This document shows, piece by piece, positions 46,065 to 56,033 of a DNA stretch of 64,000 bases (the first letter of the stretch is position 1; each line of letters begins with the position of its first letter). The DNA is from Deroplatys truncata (Eukaryota > Arthropoda > Insecta > Mantodea > Mantidae). The stretch is taken from contig CM060990.1 of assembly GCA_030765065.1 (NCBI GenBank), positions 669,692,118 to 669,756,117 on the forward strand. Direction: 5' to 3'. Below the pieces are notes generated by a model. It did not search any database. It saw only the letters and a program-made list of their open reading frames with translations, and was not told the origin of the DNA. A program made the translations under genes and the position numbers.

Positions 46065-46990
46065 ACTTTCTCTACTACGTAGAGTAAGTAGGGGAAGTAT
46101 TGTATTCCACCCAAAAATTCGATACCGAGATTTCATCGGAAATACATGTTTTGAGACCCCCTGAATCCAAAAAAAACCATTTTTGGAAACATGTCCGTGT
46201 GTGTGTCTGTGTGTCTGTCTGTGTGTGTGTCTGTGAACAGCATAACTCAGAAACGAACAGTCGGATAAACACCAAATTTGGTATTTAGGTTCAGTATCTT
46301 CCAGAGATGCGACACGAAGGTTTTCAAGAACATCCCCCCACCCCAGAGTACCCTTTACATGGAAGATATTTCGAAAATTTTAATTTTCTCAAAAATGGCT
46401 CTAACGATTTTGATTAAAATATTATATGTTTAAGATATTTTTATGACAAATAAAATGTATATCTTGAATTTCCTGGGAATGTCTCCAAAAGTATTCTTTA
46501 TTGTGAACGACTTTTGCATAACTCGTAAACCATAAGAGATAGACACAATTTTACTACACAAAATTTGTAGATCGCGTTAAAATACACAATTTATGTCATA
46601 CACATTTTTTTTGTTGAGTGAACCATTTTCGAGATATTACTTGTTATTCCCTTAAATTTTTCAATACTTATTTTCTCAAATGGGAATTCCTTATTCATTT
46701 TTTTTTTGTCTTGGATATGCAAAGAGTATTAATATGTGACAAAGGGAATGGTACTGCACATAGCAACCAGCTATTAAGAGATATGTATGTGCTTAAAGGC
46801 TACTGTATTTCCAAATTGCCCTTGTAAATATATATTCCCGTTACGTCTACAAGAAACGTAGCAATAAGATAGAGTCTGCAAATGTTTATTTCGATTAACA
46901 TGAAGTAGATGGAGAATAAGCGTTTGTAAAAATTGTTTGTACAAGAGTAGAGAAAGTCATGTGAGTGTAACACATCAGATTTTTTAATTT
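46065..46990 (+). repeat. Dispersed repeat R1, copy 8 (in spacer)
   Basis: A nearly complete copy from 'tttactttctctactacgta' to 'agtgtaacacatcagatttt'. It interrupts the pogo-like transposase between 'SQKATILT' and the basic C-terminal part. Confidence 0.85.
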
Positions 46991-47026
46991 TATTGCTCTT
47001 CTTTCATTAATATGTACCGGTAAAGT

Positions 47027-47548
47027 CAGAATGGTGGCTTTCTGACTTCTCCCTGTGTTTTTCTTCCTTGGTGCAGAAGGCCAAGGGCACAGTCGCTCCA
47101 GGAGAGGAGCGTCATCTCTGCTGCTGCCAGAGCCTCCAACATATTCTTCATTAATTGATGAACCTGTTGATGGTGTTTGAGCTCGCTCACTTTGACCATT
47201 TCTAAGTTGCTTGCCTATTTGATCCTAAGTTCCCGGAGTAGGATCTCTTTCAACTGATCTGCTTGTTTGGTCAGGCGGGCCTGGGACAGGGTCCTGAGCG
47301 TTCAGCTTCTCATTTTTTTGACTATGGAACACCTCCGATGGGGGATAGGAGGATTCAGGAATAATTCCTGGGTTTAGAGGCGCCAGCCCGTAGGCACGAA
47401 ATCCACTAACTCCATCTCAACGGGACAAGCCTTTCCCCATGCTTGAGAAAGCATCTGAAGAAGACCGTCAACCTGATTTTACAGCATCTACTGCTTCCTG
47501 CATTCTCTGGATATCCCAGCTCTCTCGCTGTGTTCTCCTGACTCTCAT
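47027..47548 (-). pseudogene. pogo/Tigger-like transposase remnant: HTH start fused to the end of the DDE domain
   Basis: The minus-strand start is 'MRVRRTQRESWDIQRMQEAV' at 47,548, a pipsqueak-type helix-turn-helix opening that normally binds transposon ends. About 26 codons later the reading jumps to the end of the DDE domain: 'LLQMLSQAWGKACP' and, one frame over, 'GVSGFRAYGLAPLNPGIIP'. A low-complexity tail follows, ending 'TGRSQKATILT', the usual 'gks.vLTssPyk' position. The centre with all catalytic Asp/Glu residues, several hundred codons, is missing. Stops are also present. Psq-family domesticated genes such as jerky-like ones were considered; the deletion and stops argue for a dead transposon. 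Confidence 0.75.
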
Positions 47549-47559
47549 TTTAAGTGCCT

Positions 47560-48210
47560 ACAAATATCAAGCAATAAATAAAGTAACTTTCATTACTTCC
47601 TAAAAATAATTATTTGTAATGCATTTAAACATTGCAGAAACTAGGCCTCCTTCTTGTTAAGTCTAAGCATAAATAAATAAATTTTAAAAAAAGAAAATGA
47701 AGGAAAAGAAGAAATAAAATTAGATAAATCCTCCAATCACTCTGGACATCGTTAATACATTCAGTATTATGCTACACAAATTCACTCCCTGTAAAAACAA
47801 ACAAAAAAAAAATAATAAAGTCCAACGAGTCTTGTAAAACGGCCAAGCGGATGGCCATATTACAAGAGAACACATGTTCATTGACTTCAAGACCTAGTTA
47901 GCAGGTAGCAGCACCAATCATAATTGCGGCAACACGCTTACAGTCCTCGAAGGTTACACTTTTACTAACGCTATCCATATTTTGTCATTTAAAACTCGTA
48001 TTGCTATAATAAATTATGGCTCACAGACACAGGAAAACAAAATGGCTTCGTTTGGCTTATCTTGTAATACGCGATGTGATATATTTCCTTATAGCATACA
48101 CAATACTGGCAGCTGTAAACAAAGCGCAGCACACATACAACTAATATGGCGATGCTTCTGCAGCACTCTGTCGTTTCTATCAGCAACTAGGAGGGCGGCA
48201 GAATTTAAAT
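47560..48210. other. 5' part of the pogo-like element and unassigned DNA
   Basis: A-rich non-coding sequence with two subterminal-type motifs. The 109-codon plus-strand frame (47,982-48,311) runs into Tc1 copy 3 and is chance. Confidence 0.4.
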
Positions 48211-49381
48211 ACTGGTACTCATTATCCGCGACCTCAGTAGTCATTAGACATCGTGAAACAGCAGAATGCGACACTCCGTGGAAATCAGGGACTTCGAACG
48301 TGGTCAGGTGATTGGGTGTCATTTGAGTCAGAAGTCTGTACGCGAGATTTCTACACTCCTAAACATCCCTAGGTCCACTGTTTCTGGTGTGATAGTGAAG
48401 TGGAAACGTGAAGGGACATGTACAGCATAAAAGCGTACAGGCCGACCTCGTTTGTTGACTGACAGAGACCGCCGACATTTGAAGGGGTCGTCAAGAGTAA
48501 TAGGCAGAAATCTATCCAGGCCATCACACAGGAATTCCAAACTGCATCAGGATCCATTCCAAGTACTATGGCAGTTAGGCGTGAGGTGAGAAACCTTGGA
48601 TTCCATGGTCGAGCGGCTGCTCATAAGCCACACATCACGCAGGAAATTGCCAAACGACGCCTCGCTTGCTGTAAGGAGCGTCAACATTACACGATTGAAC
48701 AATGGCAAAACGTTGTGTGGAGTGACGAATCACGGTACACAATGTGGTGATCCGATGGCAGGGTATGGGTATGGCGAATGCCCGGCGAACGTCATCTGCC
48801 AGCGTGTGCAGTGCCAACAGTGAAATTCGGAGGTAGTGGTGTTATGGTGTGGTCGTGTTTTTCCTGGTGGGGGCTTGCACCCCTTGTTATTTTGCGTGGC
48901 ACGATCACAGTGCAGACCTACATTGACATTTTAAGCACGTTCTTGCTTCTCACTGTTGAAGAACAATTCGGGGATGGCGATTGCATCTTTTAACACGATG
49001 ATCGAGCACCTGTTCATACTGCACGGGCTGTGGCGGAGTGGTTACACGACAATAACATCCCTGTAATGGACTGGGCTGCACACAGTCCTGACTTGAATCC
49101 TATAGAACACATTTGGGATATTTTGGAACGCCGACTTCGTGCCAGGCCTCACCGGCCTACATCGATACCTCTCCTCAGTTTCGCACTCCGTGAAGAATGG
49201 GCTGCCATTCCCATAGAAACCTTCCAGGACCTGATTGAAAGTAAGCCTGCGAGAGTGAACGCTTTCATCAAGGCTAAGGGTGGGCCAACACCATATTGAC
49301 TTCCAGCATTACCGATGGAGGCCGCCACGAACATGTACATCATTTTCAGCCAGGTGACCGGATACTTTTGATCACGTAGTG
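48211..49381 (+). mobile_element. Tc1-type element T1, copy 3 (one end missing)
   Basis: The right end, the complement of CACTACGTGATCAAAAGTAT, ends at 49,381 next to TA. The left inverted repeat is absent because the duplication edge lies within the element. Flanking sequence beyond the right end matches arm 1, which shows that this copy arose by segment duplication and not by transposition. Confidence 0.9.
48266..49299 (+). pseudogene. Tc1 transposase pseudogene (T1 copy 3)
   Basis: The start 'MRHSVEIRDFERGQV' is in another frame from the rest, so there is at least one frame change early on. Then three stretches in one frame are separated by stops. They are 'MAVRREVRNLGF...WSDESRYTMW' (48,568-48,750), 'MPGERHLPACAVPT...GDGDCIF' (48,778-48,993) and 'MAEWLHDNNIPV...KGGPTPY' (49,030-49,299). 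'SPDLNPIEHIWD' keeps the catalytic Glu that copy 2 has lost. It cannot encode a full protein. Confidence 0.9.
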
Positions 49382-49839
49382 TACATACACTACAACAACA
49401 GGTGTTTACAAAAATATGCCTCTAAGAGAAAACATACATCATATATGAATAATTGATTTGATACAAAATTATGTCTTGCGATTTAGCGTTCTTTTTTGTT
49501 ATTTACATACATTTCAACTGCGTGTAATTGTACATTTGTTACTTTACATTCTGATTGTATTGTACATATCCGGGTTGCCACTATGTAGTTCTCGCAACTA
49601 TGCAATGTTTTTAATGTTACCCATATTTTCATATGGTTATGTTGTGTTGTTTACGCTGGTGAGCGACTTAGTCTTGTTCACTAAAGCTGCTAATCTTCTA
49701 ATCATCCGTACGCGCACTGACCATACAAACACTTTCACTGTACCTTGTCGGCGCACTTTTTTGTGTATACATGGCTACTTAGGGTTGAGCCTCACCATTT
49801 TCTCTTTGTTTTTAGTTTCATTTATGGACGCTCGTTAAC

Positions 49840-50690
49840 TGGTTTAAGGGGACAAGGTAGCCTGAACACATGGGAATTACACCTTAAGTGTGTTAAATTA
49901 CCATTACTCTTAATGTTCTGAAATTTTTTCCTGAAACTTTTATGGATTATTCTATAGGTTATTATCATTATTTCAATTGGTTGTTTGCATTGATAACTTA
50001 TGTAGTTGAGTCCGTAAAAATTATTTCATTCATCAGAAAAATAATAAAATGCACTCTTAAAACATGTGAATTCATGCACCATTTTCTCTGATACTACTTC
50101 CAATACAGAATCACACTTTCGCATGCTTGTTCTTAGTCTAATCAACTATCGTCTGAACCTCATTCATTTAGTTATGTTTATCAGTTCACTAGAATTTTAA
50201 AAAAAATATTTCCAAAGTTAAAAAAGTAAAGATGTGGAAAATTTGCAATTTTGTTGGTTTCTTAATATCACAATATACTTTATAAAATTATGATTGTGGT
50301 TCAGAAATTGGACTATGTTTGTATACATATATTGAAAATTTCAGCTCTCTACCTCTCATACTTTCTGAGAAAATGGTACATAAGTGTCCAAAACTGTTGT
50401 TTTGAGAAAACTGAATTTAAAATTTGAACATTAAAAATTCTGAAACACTTCAGTACATTCCAGGGTCGTAACCATCTGCACCTTCATTCCTGGATTGCTT
50501 CAGCAAAGGTTGAATGACAGCTTTAGAGGAATGCAGACTAGCACTTAAATGGTATTTAAATGTCTTAAAGACCTCTTAACCCCACAAAAGTATATATTTT
50601 CTGAAACTGGAAATAATAGAGATTCTATTACCGCATAAAACAGAAAATGTGATTTTCCATCATTTTAGAATACCTTGTCCCTTAACGGGT
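49840..50690. mobile_element. MITE M2 inside SINE S1 (arm 2)
   Basis: Partner of 41,115-41,935. The ends read TTAAGGGGACAAGGTA and TACCTTGTCCCTTAA, and 'TTAACTGGT' and 'TTAACGGGT' lie directly outside or overlapping. Confidence 0.7.
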
Positions 50691-50945
50691 TCTTAGCGTC
50701 CCATTCTATATTAGGTGTGAAAGACCGGTAATTTTGCTCAGAGTCCTCTTTATCACTTGAGATTCTTTTACGTGCCGTACATGTACGACACAAGCCCACA
50801 GGCTTTACTTCGCTTCCGAAGGAAGCCATGCTAAGGATTTTCACGCCCGAAAAAAATTCATCGACCTCCGCCGGGTTTGAATCCGGATCTCGGGAACTAG
50901 CAGCTAGCATGGTGACCACTACACCACGGAGGACGACATTGCAGC
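50691..50945 (-). mobile_element. SINE S1, copy 5 (arm 2)
   Basis: Reverse copy of the 40.89-kb SINE, including the full tRNA-like head near 50.87-50.94 kb. Its tail lies beyond the MITE at 49.81-49.84 kb. Confidence 0.85.
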
Positions 50946-51619
50946 TCCCCGGATATGCATTTGAGTTTGGAGTTCTTAAGAAACCCACTGCCTGATTGAC
51001 TGTATAAAGTAATGTCCCTAACTATTGTAAAGCATAAATTCAACCTTCCTTAAATAGATACAAAAGTAGCTCAGGGATTCATTCTTAAAACCATACAATG
51101 TCACATTCCTAGGTATACATATAAACTTTATACAGACATATGTGACAAGTGGTCACATTGAGTTACCCTGCACCAAACACAACGGCAAAAAGAAATCAAT
51201 TTGAATAATGCTAATGTTAAATTGTTGCGTTTGGAGCTTGTTTTGGGGTCCTACAACATTTACTTCCTATACATGACATTTTATATTCTAAAGTAACAGG
51301 ATTTTCTTAACACACGTTAAAGGTTATCTCTTTTGGGGCATATTTTATGGCAATAAACAATTTTACCTACATAAGCTAATTTTGGACATTTCAAAAAACA
51401 ATTACACTTTAACCACCTTGTAACTCGATTTGTTGAATGGGTATTTGCACTAAAATATGTTTAATATAATATGTACATGGACATATACTGGGGAAAAATA
51501 CTTTACTATCTATAGTGATCAAAACTCAACTGTGTTGTATTGCGCGTCTTTTCACGACATTTTTGCTGCTTATAATTTATGGCATTTAAATTATGTTTCA
51601 ACATACTATATACAGTTTC

Positions 51620-51765
51620 TTTCATTTTTACTTTCTCTACTAGGTATAGTAAGTAGGGGAAGAATTGTATTCCACCCAAAAATTCGATACCACGATTTCA
51701 CCGGAAATATATGTTTGAGACTTCCTGAATCCAAAAAAAGGATTTTTGGAAACATGTCCGTGTGT

Positions 51766-51826
<61 letters not shown>

Positions 51827-52640
51827 TGTGAACAGCATAACTCAGAAACGAACAGCCGGATAATCACCAAATTTGGTATTTAGGTGCAGTATCTTCCAGA
51901 GATGCGACACGAAGGTTTTCAAGAAAATACCCCCACCCCAGATAACCCATTACATGGAACATTTTTCGAAAATTTTAATTTTCTCAAAAATGGCTCTAAC
52001 GATTTTGATTAAAATATCATATATTTAAGATATTTTTATGACAAATAAAATGTATATCTTGAATTTTCTGGGAATGTCTCCAAAAGTATTTTTCATTGTG
52101 AACGACTTTTGCACAACTGGTAAACCATAAGAGATAAACAAAATTTGACTACACAAAAAATGTAGATTGCGTTAAAATACACAATTTATGTCATATACAG
52201 TTTTTTGTTGAGTGAACCATTTTCGAGATATTACTTGTTATTCCCTTAAATTTTTCAATACTTATTTTCTCAAATGGGAATTCGTTATTCATTTTTTTGT
52301 CTTGGATATGCAAAGAGTATTAATCTGTGGCAAAGAGAATGATGCTGCAACTAGCAACCAGCTATTAAGAGATATGTCTAGGCTTAAAGGCCACTGTATT
52401 TCTATATTGCCCTTGCAAATACAAAACATGGGGAACATACTACGCCTTAAGTGATAGTCAAATATTTTTAGAACTGGTCGCTATGTGTAAAATGTAATTC
52501 TCTTTGCATGTCAAAATATCGTTTATGCAAATGTTTATCTCGATTAATATGAAATAGATGGAGAATGAGAGTTTGTACAAGAGTAGAGAAAGTCATGTGA
52601 GTGTAACACATCAGCTTTTTTATATATTGATGCAGAAGGC
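51620..52640 (+). repeat. Dispersed repeat R1, copy 9 (arm 2)
   Basis: From 'tttactttctctactaggta' to 'gtgtaacacatcagc'. It is paired with copy 7. It contains the expanded GT run. Confidence 0.85.
51760..51826 (+). repeat. (GT)n microsatellite within R1
   Basis: About 30 GT dinucleotides with two single-base interruptions. The same site in arm 1 (about 40,058-40,068) has about five. Confidence 0.95.
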
Positions 52641-53344
52641 AATGCCTATGATTTAGTATGGATTTTGAGCCCTTCATGTGGCAGGTAATCGGTTTAGTAA
52701 AGCCAAATTGTATGGCCGATAATTTTCTTGGTGCGCGCGTTCTGAAGCTCAAAGGAACGGTCGCTTCTATTAATTTGCGCTGGACCAATGCACAATAAGT
52801 ATATTTATTTGACTGTTTCATTAAGAGTGATGATTTCTTGTGTGCCTTATACAAAACCATATCGTTCTTTTACGGGTTCCATGTCTTCTTGTGGCATGTT
52901 TTGCGCTTATTTCGCTGTGTCCTTCCATCTCACCTGTGTGTCTGGTCATGCTTTCCCTTATTTCCTTCTCTTTGCTGTGGTGTTGTCAATTTCCTTAGCT
53001 CTTTTGACGATGCAGAGGCATCACTGATTTAGCTGACGCACTAAATCACGTTTCTGCAATAGCCTGGCTTGGTGACACACTCTCAGCCGGTACATTTACC
53101 TACTTTGGTGCCAAATCTGTGAATCCAGGAAAAATAAATCAGAAACTTAGAGGTGAAATAATACAGCACATGCAAATATTATTGTTCTTTTCTTCCATCT
53201 GTTAGTGTTTACGGAAGAAAAACTCGAGTCATGAGCATAGCTTATAGGTATACCGTACAACTAGTTTCCGTAATATTGATATAAAATCCTTTAAAAGAAG
53301 GTTTTCAGCGCAAAATATAATTCTATAAAAAGGGAAGCAAAGAA
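52641..53344. other. Arm 2 outer block, then unpaired flank
   Basis: 52.64-53.016 kb matches 38.876-39.26 kb. 53.017-53.344 kb is unpaired and unassigned. Confidence 0.5.

Positions 53345-53396
<52 letters not shown>
53345..53396 (+). repeat. (ATT)n microsatellite
   Basis: About seventeen ATT units. Confidence 0.95.
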
Positions 53397-53420
53397 GCAT
53401 TGACTAAAAATAGCGGATAC

Positions 53421-54657
53421 GTTATAACTAGGCTTCGGACACGGTTGCTGTTTCGTTGCACTTTGACTGGACAACAGTTACGTGCACACAGTGTTTCACT
53501 GAGAGCTCCCTCTCCCCAAGCACTGCCAGTGTTCGCTCTAAGCAAGCCATCAGTATATATACAGCCTGTTCTGAAGTTACGAAGTCCGGCCGTTGATAGG
53601 TGACAAAACATGCCGAAAACAACCAGTAAAAAGAGTATCTTACTTGTAAATGAATATGGAATGAATCTTGATGTAAGAGGGGAAAATATATTTTCTAAAG
53701 TATGCCACATTGAAATCAAAGGACAGAGAAGGGTTTTTATTGCAAGACAGTGTAAATCTAAAATGCACTTATAAAATATTACGTTGCTTCCTAGAAATGA
53801 AGTGGTGATGATACATTATCCACATCAGATACCAGGAACTCATGTAGCCAAACCGAAGCTTGCAGGGATTCATCTGACATGATTTTAAGCATTTAATAAG
53901 CTGCAAAATTCTGCTTTTAAAACGTTTATGGATAAATTTACAGCTATGAAATTTCCTTGTGAGTCTACTTTACGCAGATGTTATTTGTCTTTGTCATAAA
54001 TGACAATACCAGATTTCTTGAAACTTGTCGATAGTTTGACACACCACTTTACAGAAGTAGACAAATGTTCTGCTGCTGAAATAGCACAGCAGAAACTGAA
54101 GAGTGTTTTAGATAAAAACCCAGGATATGCAATTATGTACAGTATTAGACATGAATAATAATATAATTAATGTTAAGAATTAGATTATCCTAAATAATGA
54201 AAATACATGTGTTTCTCAAAGGTGTGTGACGTTCGTCAGTTTCGTTTAGCACTAGTAACATCGTGTGATGTGGAACGGAGCTTTTCAAGATATAAACTTT
54301 TTTGAGTTTGAGAAGACGTTTAGCTTTTGATACATTTAGAAAATATATTGTAATCCAATGTAATAGTTTTCCAGGCATGTAAATCACATATGAAACTTAT
54401 TATTTCATCTACCACAGTTCAGGTGTATTATTTTGTTCATCTTATTTATACTTTGAAATAAAAGCTTAAGTTTACCACAGAACTGTGTGCTTACTTCTGT
54501 GCCCACCTATACCTATAGCTTACACAGTACTCAGCACAGCACAAACTCAGTAGCGCACGAGACTACTGCCCCTCTCCTCTCCGCTCGCTTGTAAACAAAG
54601 TACCAGTATAATAGAAGTTAACTTAACCTCAAGTCATGTCCGAAGCCTAATTATAAC
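53421..54657 (+). mobile_element. hAT-type element, internally deleted, with 8-bp target duplication
   Basis: Inverted ends TAGGCTTCGGACAC (from 53,429) and its complement ending at 54,649. GTTATAAC (53,421-53,428) and ATTATAAC (54,650-54,657) flank it, an 8-bp duplication with one mismatch, as hAT elements make. Body length is 1,221 bp, far short of an autonomous hAT. Transposase pieces are described in the next entry. Confidence 0.8.
53610..54400 (+). pseudogene. hAT transposase remnant (BED-like start and dimerisation-domain end)
   Basis: The start 'MPKTTSKKSILLVNEYG' at 53,610 leads into 'GENIFSKVCHIEIKGQRR' and 'ARQCKSKMH'. This resembles a degenerate BED zinc finger (C..C...H..H), as in CGGBP1-like hAT proteins. 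Later 'KPKLAGIHL' and 'FTAMKFPCESTLRRCYL' follow. Near 54.25-54.30 kb 'LALVTSCDVERSFSRYKLF' is the hallmark of the hAT C-terminal dimerisation domain. Most of the catalytic RNase-H-like core is missing and stops occur in every frame. It is dead. Confidence 0.75.
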
Positions 54658-55049
54658 CTATGGCATTATCGAGATAAAACAATTTCTTCCAATTCGAGAA
54701 TGTCAAACAGGAACAATTTCGGAATTAGCATACAATACAAAATTGGTTACATGCGTTTATGCACAGAAAAATACTAATAAGAACATAATTCAGTGAACAA
54801 GCTATAACCTTCACAGCTTTTTATTAAATGAGTATCGAGTATCGCTACTCAAAAATCAGTATCGATAACGAGTATCGAGATATAGTGGTATCGTCCCATC
54901 ACTAATCTTGAGTGATATGATTTCTGTTTATAGTTGAAAATCTATACACAGTGGTTAAAGTGACAGAAATTTTATTTTAACTATATTTAACCCGAAACGT
55001 ACCTTAGTTTTAAATACACACAAAATATTTATTTATGAGAACGACAGCC
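54658..55049. other. Unassigned spacer
   Basis: Contains a short run of 'gagtatcgagtatcg'-type imperfect repeats (54.83-54.89 kb). Nothing else was recognised. Confidence 0.4.
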
Positions 55050-55520
55050 TTATTGCATCGGGCGGGATGCTTCGTGGTAACATATGAGGCTCACTTTTGG
55101 GAGGTACTGGGTTCAATTACCGTCGACCGTACACTCGAACCTTGGGTTTTTCGTGTTGTTCCCTGTTCGGTAGTCATTACTGGGGTGGTGTATCATCTAC
55201 CATGATTTCCTTTCCATAATTTCCCTCTCTTTCGTTTCCTTCTCATGTTTCAGGTGTGCTTCTAAGTTCCGTGGCGTATGACGGCACCGAAAAGAGCTGC
55301 TTGGTTGATGGGTCGTTCGTCGCCCTCTCTACGCAGCTCCAGCAGTGGGACGAGTCTCCGAGCCTGGAACTATTAGGGACTTACGTGAGTCTCTGTGGCC
55401 TATAGCCTCCTGTGGTTCCTTCACTTCATCCCTTCCTCCTAGGGAGTGGTAGCCAAATAGATCTCCATAGGTGCAGTACGCGAGGTATCCCCCCTCCGTT
55501 GTATACCCTATGCCCTAACA
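55050..55520 (+). mobile_element. tRNA-derived SINE S5, copy 1 (diverged)
   Basis: The tRNA-like head 'gatgcttcgtggtaacatat' and B-box-like 'gggttcaattaccg' are followed by the body 'cttgggtttttcgtg', 'ggtagtcattactgg' and 'cctcctgtggttccttcact'. Two other copies lie at 58.42 and 61.79 kb. Confidence 0.6.
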
Positions 55521-56033
55521 TTATTGCAGAATAGAATAAAAACAAGCATTTTTCTTTATTGGTTCCACACTGACCACGTATTAAGGGATAAAATCATGTA
55601 TGTAGTCCCGAGGTAAAGTAAATTACTTTGTTTATTTCTGTCTGCACTTCCAGGGTACTGGTATTGAAATGGTTATTTCTATGAACTTTAATCACTTTAG
55701 CTGAACTTTTTAATACAGATTTCTTCAATATAATTCTAGCAGAAAATCTTATTTAAAATTCATTTAAAACATTAAACGTAGTTTATTACAAATTAACCAA
55801 ACAATTATTGTGTAGAATGCAATAATAACTATTAATATTTTTAAAAAGTGGGTATAGCAGCAAGATGTTTCGAAAACAGGCTCCATGCTGGATTTGTTCA
55901 AGTAAATTGTAGTATATAGTTTTGTTTTCATCGTGTTATGTACCAATTTTTTCAAAAAGTAGTTTTGAAAGATGAAATTCGAGTCTCGTGTAAAATGCTT
56001 CACCTGATGGCAATTTTGATATGATTATTTATA
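55521..56033. other. Unassigned AT-rich spacer
   Basis: No feature was recognised. The final TA (56,032-56,033) is the target duplication of the mariner-like element. Confidence 0.4.

Larger units (their letters stand above)
45640..48075 (-). mobile_element. pogo/Tigger-like DNA transposon, internally deleted, split by R1
   Basis: The motif 'cttgtaatatggcca' occurs at 45,645 and 45,843 (variant) and in inverse orientation at 47,858. Related 'cttgtaaaacggcca' and 'cttgtaatacgcgat' lie at 47.82 and 48.06 kb, as expected for subterminal repeats. Between them lies a reduced transposase (see next entries). A complete R1 copy (about 46.07-46.99 kb) sits inside. The edges are approximate. Confidence 0.6.
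48211..53016 (-). repeat. Inverted duplication 2, arm 2
   Basis: Reverse complement of arm 1. The left edge falls inside Tc1 (its first 80 bp or so are absent) and the right edge falls at the RT/unassigned-block junction copied from 38.88 kb. It differs from arm 1 by scattered substitutions and a long GT expansion. Confidence 0.9.

Noticed and set aside
38876-53016. A single giant transposon (Polinton-like) with 4.7-kb terminal inverted repeats
   Set aside because: No capsid, polymerase or integrase gene was seen, there is no target duplication outside the arms, and the edges cut older elements. A segmental inverted duplication explains it better.
53291-53719. 142-codon minus-strand frame with a poly-Asn run
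   Set aside because: The Asn run is the (ATT)n microsatellite read through, and the remainder lies in the hAT element's end.
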